Made by a program: the position numbers and the translations under genes
Notes under the pieces: model-generated
Databases searched by the model: none
Told to the model about the DNA's origin: nothing
What the model saw: only the letters and a program-made list of their open reading frames with translations
Shown here: positions 5,313-8,380 of the stretch, piece after piece
Numbering within the stretch: the first letter of the stretch is position 1
Layout of the letters: each line of letters starts with the position of its first letter
From: DALYJJ01 sp031969915
GTDB lineage: Bacteria; Acidobacteriota; Terriglobia; Bryobacterales; Bryobacteraceae
DNA: 8,380 nucleotides
Direction of reading: 5' to 3'
Assembly: GCA_031969915.1 (NCBI GenBank)
Contig: DALYJJ010000211.1
Coordinates: 1-8,380, forward strand

Positions 5313-8300
5313 AGCGTTGGGCTTGGATGATGGCAGGCTTGGCGGCGTTGAGTGGCGGTCAGGCGGCGCTCGGGCAGACGGACGCGCCGATTTCGGCACT
5401 GCAGGCGTTTACTCCGCCAGCGGTGGCACCCGGAAGGCCGGCGGGGTCGTTCCCGTTGAGCGACTTGGATTCGATCAATCCGTCGAACCGCGCCCTGAGC
5501 TTCACGCTACCGCTGGTGACGGTGAAGGGACGGGGAACGGTGCGGGTGCCGGTGTCTCTCCGTTTGGGGGTGCAATGGACGCCGCGCGCGTGGGCGGTTT
5601 GCGTGGAGACGCAGCAGCCCTGGGGCTGCGTGCGATGGGAGATGCGCTACGCCATCACAGAGAGCTGGTGGAACGAAGGAACGCCGCTGGCGAGCCGCTA
5701 CCTGCCGGCGCTCGTGAAGCTGCGGCAGAGCGGAGACAACCGGTACGAAGTGATCACGGGGAACGGATACCGGCTGGGGAGTTCAAACGGGGTCACGAAC
5801 TCCACCATCACGGCGACGTTGGGGGACGGCACGGAGATTGAGCTCCGGGATGCGGAGACGAGCGGGAAGGAGATGTGGCCTCCGTTGGGGAGTCCCGGAT
5901 TCGCGCGGGGAACCGTATTTCCTGCGGTAGATGGCAGCGGAGCGACCTTCGTTTCCAATACGGCGGTGGTGGACCGGGTGGTGGAGCCGGCGGGGGGAGC
6001 GGTGGACGCCAACGGGACGCTGTATTTGAAGGACGGCACGCGGATGGAGGTGACCGGGGGGCGGCCGCGGGTGGTGGTTGACCGGAACGGAAACCGTACG
6101 AGCATGACTTACGACGAAAGCGGGCGGCTGCTGCAGGCGCATGCGCTGGAACCGCCGGCAGGGCAGACGAACGCGCAGCCGGACGTGAGCATTACGTACG
6201 GACCGGCGAGCGCAGGGAATTGCGGAGTGGACACGATTCAGTACGTTGGCGCGCAGGGGAACGGACGGACGATCACGGTCACGCGGAAGAATCTGTCGGA
6301 GGCGGGGATGTTGCGGAGCGGATTCTCGGTCCAGGCGCCGGTGCAACTGTTCCCGATCCTTCCGGGTCTCCCGGGGAACGATCAGTGGTCGCTCTCGAGT
6401 GGGCTATTCGATCCCTGTCTGCCGGCGGAGGTGAAGCTGCCGAACAACCGGAGCTACAAGTTCCAATACGACTCGCACGGGCAGATTGCGCGGGTCGAAC
6501 TGCCGACCGGCGGAGCTTACGAGTACGACTACGACGTGCAGGTTTCGATGTTTTCAAGTGGGCCGCCCAGTACGTTTGTCGTGCGGCAATTGGTGCGGGA
6601 GAAGCGGGCGTATGCGCGGGGGACGGATACGCAGCCCGAGTTGCTCACGGAGTTCGCCTTCGATACCCCGACTTCGAGCTCAGTAGTGAAGACGTGGGGG
6701 TACGGCGAGGGCGGCATGTGGAAGGTATTGCGGTGGACGAAGCACCAGTACTTGCAGAGGACTTTTTCGGGCGGGCTGCCTTCGATTTTGCCTTCGTGGC
6801 AGGACCATCGGGAGAACCGGACGGAGGAGTTGGACGAGTTCGGCGGCCTGGTGCGGGCGACGCAGCAGAACTGGCAGCAGCGGCCGGTGGATGCGTTGCG
6901 GGACAACGAGACGTTCGCGGGGGAGGATCCGCAGGCGAGCGGGGTGAGGTTGCACGAGCCGCGCGTGGGTTCGAAGATCACGACGTGGAGCGGGACGGGG
7001 GAGACGGCAACGGAGACCTTCTTTTACGACAGGTACAACAACGTCACGATAGAGATGAGCGCGGACTATGGAGGGGGGAACCCGCGGTCGGTCCATACGA
7101 CATACGTAGACAGTCCGATGTACACGAACACGCCGGCACATGTGCGGAACCTGCCGTTGGCGACATGGGTGACGGGGGTGAATGGCGAGGAGTCGCGCAC
7201 GAGTTTTGCGTATGACGGGGAAGGGCCGCGTATCGGGAACCCGTTGGCGGGGTATCAGGCGCCGACGTGGATGCGGGGGAACGTGACGAGCGAGACGAAG
7301 CACGTGGGGGGCGGGCTGGTTACGTACTTCTGGTATGACGAAACGGGAAACGTGGTGGAAGTGAAGGACCCGCGAGGGTTTTCGACGGTAGCGGAATACG
7401 GACAGTGCGACCGGCGGTATTTGTCGTCGGTGACCAATGCGATGGCGCAGCAAACGACGATGACGTTCGACTGCGGGACGGGGCAGCCGTTGACGGTGAC
7501 GGATGCGAACGGGGCCTTGACGAGCTACGGCTATGCGGATACGCTGGACCGGCTGACGAACGTGACGAAGGCACTGGGGGCCTTGACGAGCTACGCGTAC
7601 GACGACACGCCGAATGCGGGGGTGGTGACGGCGGTACGGGCGCAGAATTCGTGCGGGACAGGGCTGGGGGTGACGGAGTTGACGCGGTTTGACGGCATGG
7701 GGCGCGCGGTGAAGACGGTGACGCAGGCGCCGGAAGGGAACATCGAGGTAGAGCGGGTGTATGACGGGCTGGGGCGGGTGAGGCGGGTGTCGAATCCGTT
7801 TGTGGGGTTTGCGTCGCAGTGGACGGAGACGGTGTTCGACACGCTGGGGCGGGTGGTGAAGACGGTGCAGCCGGGCGGGGCGATCACAACGCAGGTGTAT
7901 ACGGGGAGCGAGACGACGGTGACGGATCCGGCGGGGATTGCGAAGAGGCTGAAGCACGATCCGCGGGGGTGGGTGACGAGGGTGACGGAGAATCCGCTGG
8001 GGATGTCGGCGGTGACGGACTACGGGTACAATGCGCGGGGGTTGCTGACTTCGGTGACGCAGGCGGGGCGGAACCGGAGTTTCGCGTACGATGCGGCGGG
8101 ACGGTTGACGTCGGCGACGAATCCGGAGTCGGGAACGACTTGGTACGACGTGTACGATGGCAACGGCAACCTGCAGCAGAAGAGAGACGCGCGGAACGTG
8201 ATGACGAGCATGCTGTACGACCCGGTGAACCGGATTACTTCGAAGAGTTACACGGGTGGTTCCGGGGATGCGGTGAGTTACTCGTATGATACGTGTTCGA

Positions 8301-8380
8301 AGGGGCGGTTGTGCAAGGTGACGAGCGGGACGACGATGCGGCAGTACGGTTACGATTTACTCGGGCGGGTTACTTCGAGT
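5309..8380 (+). CDS. RHS/YD-repeat protein, Sec-exported, 3' end beyond the window
   Basis: GTG 5309 begins a frame open for 1024 codons to the last base; I translated it throughout and found no stop. GTG overlaps the previous TGA (GTGA), with GGAGGT at 5297-5302. Residues 1-22 are a signal peptide (start KRWAWMMAGLAAL, cut near ALG/QTDA). Residues about 45-250 fit the N-terminal region of exported acidobacterial RHS proteins (SFPLSDLDSINPSNRALSF). YD-type units follow: DRNGNRTSMTYDESGRL at 258-274, NRSYKFQYDSHGQIARVELP from 380, then many between 573 and 1024, such as YDETGNV, YDGLGRV, FDTLGRV, YDAAGRL and YDLLGRV. YD repeats build a hollow beta shell. No PAAR or VgrG-like N-terminus is seen, so type VI export is unlikely. 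The C-terminus, where a toxin or autoprotease site would lie, is not in the window. Codons in the distal half end in G very often. Confidence 0.88.
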   Translation, partial: MKRWAWMMAGLAALSGGQAALGQTDAPISALQAFTPPAVAPGRPAGSFPLSDLDSINPSNRALSFTLPLVTVKGRGTVRVPVSLRLGVQWTPRAWAVCVETQQPWGCVRWEMRYAITESWWNEGTPLASRYLPALVKLRQSGDNRYEVITGNGYRLGSSNGVTNSTITATLGDGTEIELRDAETSGKEMWPPLGSPGFARGTVFPAVDGSGATFVSNTAVVDRVVEPAGGAVDANGTLYLKDGTRMEVTGGRPRVVVDRNGNRTSMTYDESGRLLQAHALEPPAGQTNAQPDVSITYGPASAGNCGVDTIQYVGAQGNGRTITVTRKNLSEAGMLRSGFSVQAPVQLFPILPGLPGNDQWSLSSGLFDPCLPAEVKLPNNRSYKFQYDSHGQIARVELPTGGAYEYDYDVQVSMFSSGPPSTFVVRQLVREKRAYARGTDTQPELLTEFAFDTPTSSSVVKTWGYGEGGMWKVLRWTKHQYLQRTFSGGLPSILPSWQDHRENRTEELDEFGGLVRATQQNWQQRPVDALRDNETFAGEDPQASGVRLHEPRVGSKITTWSGTGETATETFFYDRYNNVTIEMSADYGGGNPRSVHTTYVDSPMYTNTPAHVRNLPLATWVTGVNGEESRTSFAYDGEGPRIGNPLAGYQAPTWMRGNVTSETKHVGGGLVTYFWYDETGNVVEVKDPRGFSTVAEYGQCDRRYLSSVTNAMAQQTTMTFDCGTGQPLTVTDANGALTSYGYADTLDRLTNVTKALGALTSYAYDDTPNAGVVTAVRAQNSCGTGLGVTELTRFDGMGRAVKTVTQAPEGNIEVERVYDGLGRVRRVSNPFVGFASQWTETVFDTLGRVVKTVQPGGAITTQVYTGSETTVTDPAGIAKRLKHDPRGWVTRVTENPLGMSAVTDYGYNARGLLTSVTQAGRNRSFAYDAAGRLTSATNPESGTTWYDVYDGNGNLQQKRDARNVMTSMLYDPVNRITSKSYTGGSGDAVSYSYDTCSKGRLCKVTSGTTMRQYGYDLLGRVTSS
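7511..7595 (+). repeat. Exact 19-bp direct repeat, 66 bp apart, within the RHS gene
   Basis: GGGGCCTTGACGAGCTACG occurs at 7511-7529 and again at 7577-7595. The spacing is exactly 22 codons, the size of one YD repeat unit, and both copies encode GALTSY followed by a Y-A-D or Y-D-D turn. It marks recent unit duplication or gene conversion among YD repeats. Confidence 0.85.

Noticed and set aside
6220..7215. 331-codon forward frame inside the RHS gene
   Set aside because: Gly/Arg/Ala/Asp-rich low-information product; the overlapping RHS frame has clear YD motifs on both sides and through this stretch.
6680..7957. 425-codon minus-strand frame opposite the RHS gene
   Set aside because: Arg/His/Pro-rich antisense shadow of a G-ending-codon gene, with no domain, signal or ribosome-binding site.
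5309..8380. Calling the RHS protein a polymorphic toxin
   Set aside because: The toxin tip and any immunity gene would lie beyond 8380; the visible part shows only signal peptide, N-terminal region and YD shell.

Overview
The window is GC-rich and comes from a bacterium that looks like an acidobacterium of the Solibacter/Bryobacter type. This rests on the protein styles: a secreted carboxypeptidase-regulatory-like protein, Ig-like plus BACON arrays, a C-terminal block of the kind ending 'AFAGTK...GTWTV', and a Sec-exported RHS/YD-repeat protein. It is an inference from recalled family resemblance, not from a search.

Bases 1-1109 are a degraded, gene-poor flank. Bases 1-214 hold nothing I can identify. 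Bases 215-637 hold a decayed IS110-family transposase. It keeps the N-terminal 'LDVHKD' motif joined directly to the middle of the protein and lacks most of the DEDD domain and the whole C-terminal domain. Its 3' end runs into a short degenerate repeat (596-685). Bases 686-1109 are intergenic, with an AT-rich island (about 961-1050) just before the next gene.

From 1110 to the right edge, four genes run on the + strand with almost no gaps: 13 nt, 11 nt, then a 4-nt GTGA overlap. This is almost certainly one operon. In order they are: a 239-residue secreted protein with a transthyretin-like (CarboxypepD_reg) domain; a 1021-residue secreted protein with three Ig-like and seven BACON domains and a characteristic C-terminal domain; a 130-residue secreted protein with a cupredoxin-like pattern but no His or Cys; and a large RHS/YD-repeat protein. 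The RHS gene starts with GTG at 5309, is open for 1024 codons and leaves the window unfinished. All four begin with a Sec-type signal sequence, so the products probably work together at or outside the cell surface. No enzyme active site is visible. The RHS C-terminus, which would show whether this is a toxin, is outside the window.

No tRNA, rRNA, CRISPR array, intact mobile element or convincing terminator was seen. The long open frames antisense to the operon, and those in its other forward frames, are shadows created by its strongly G-ending codon use.
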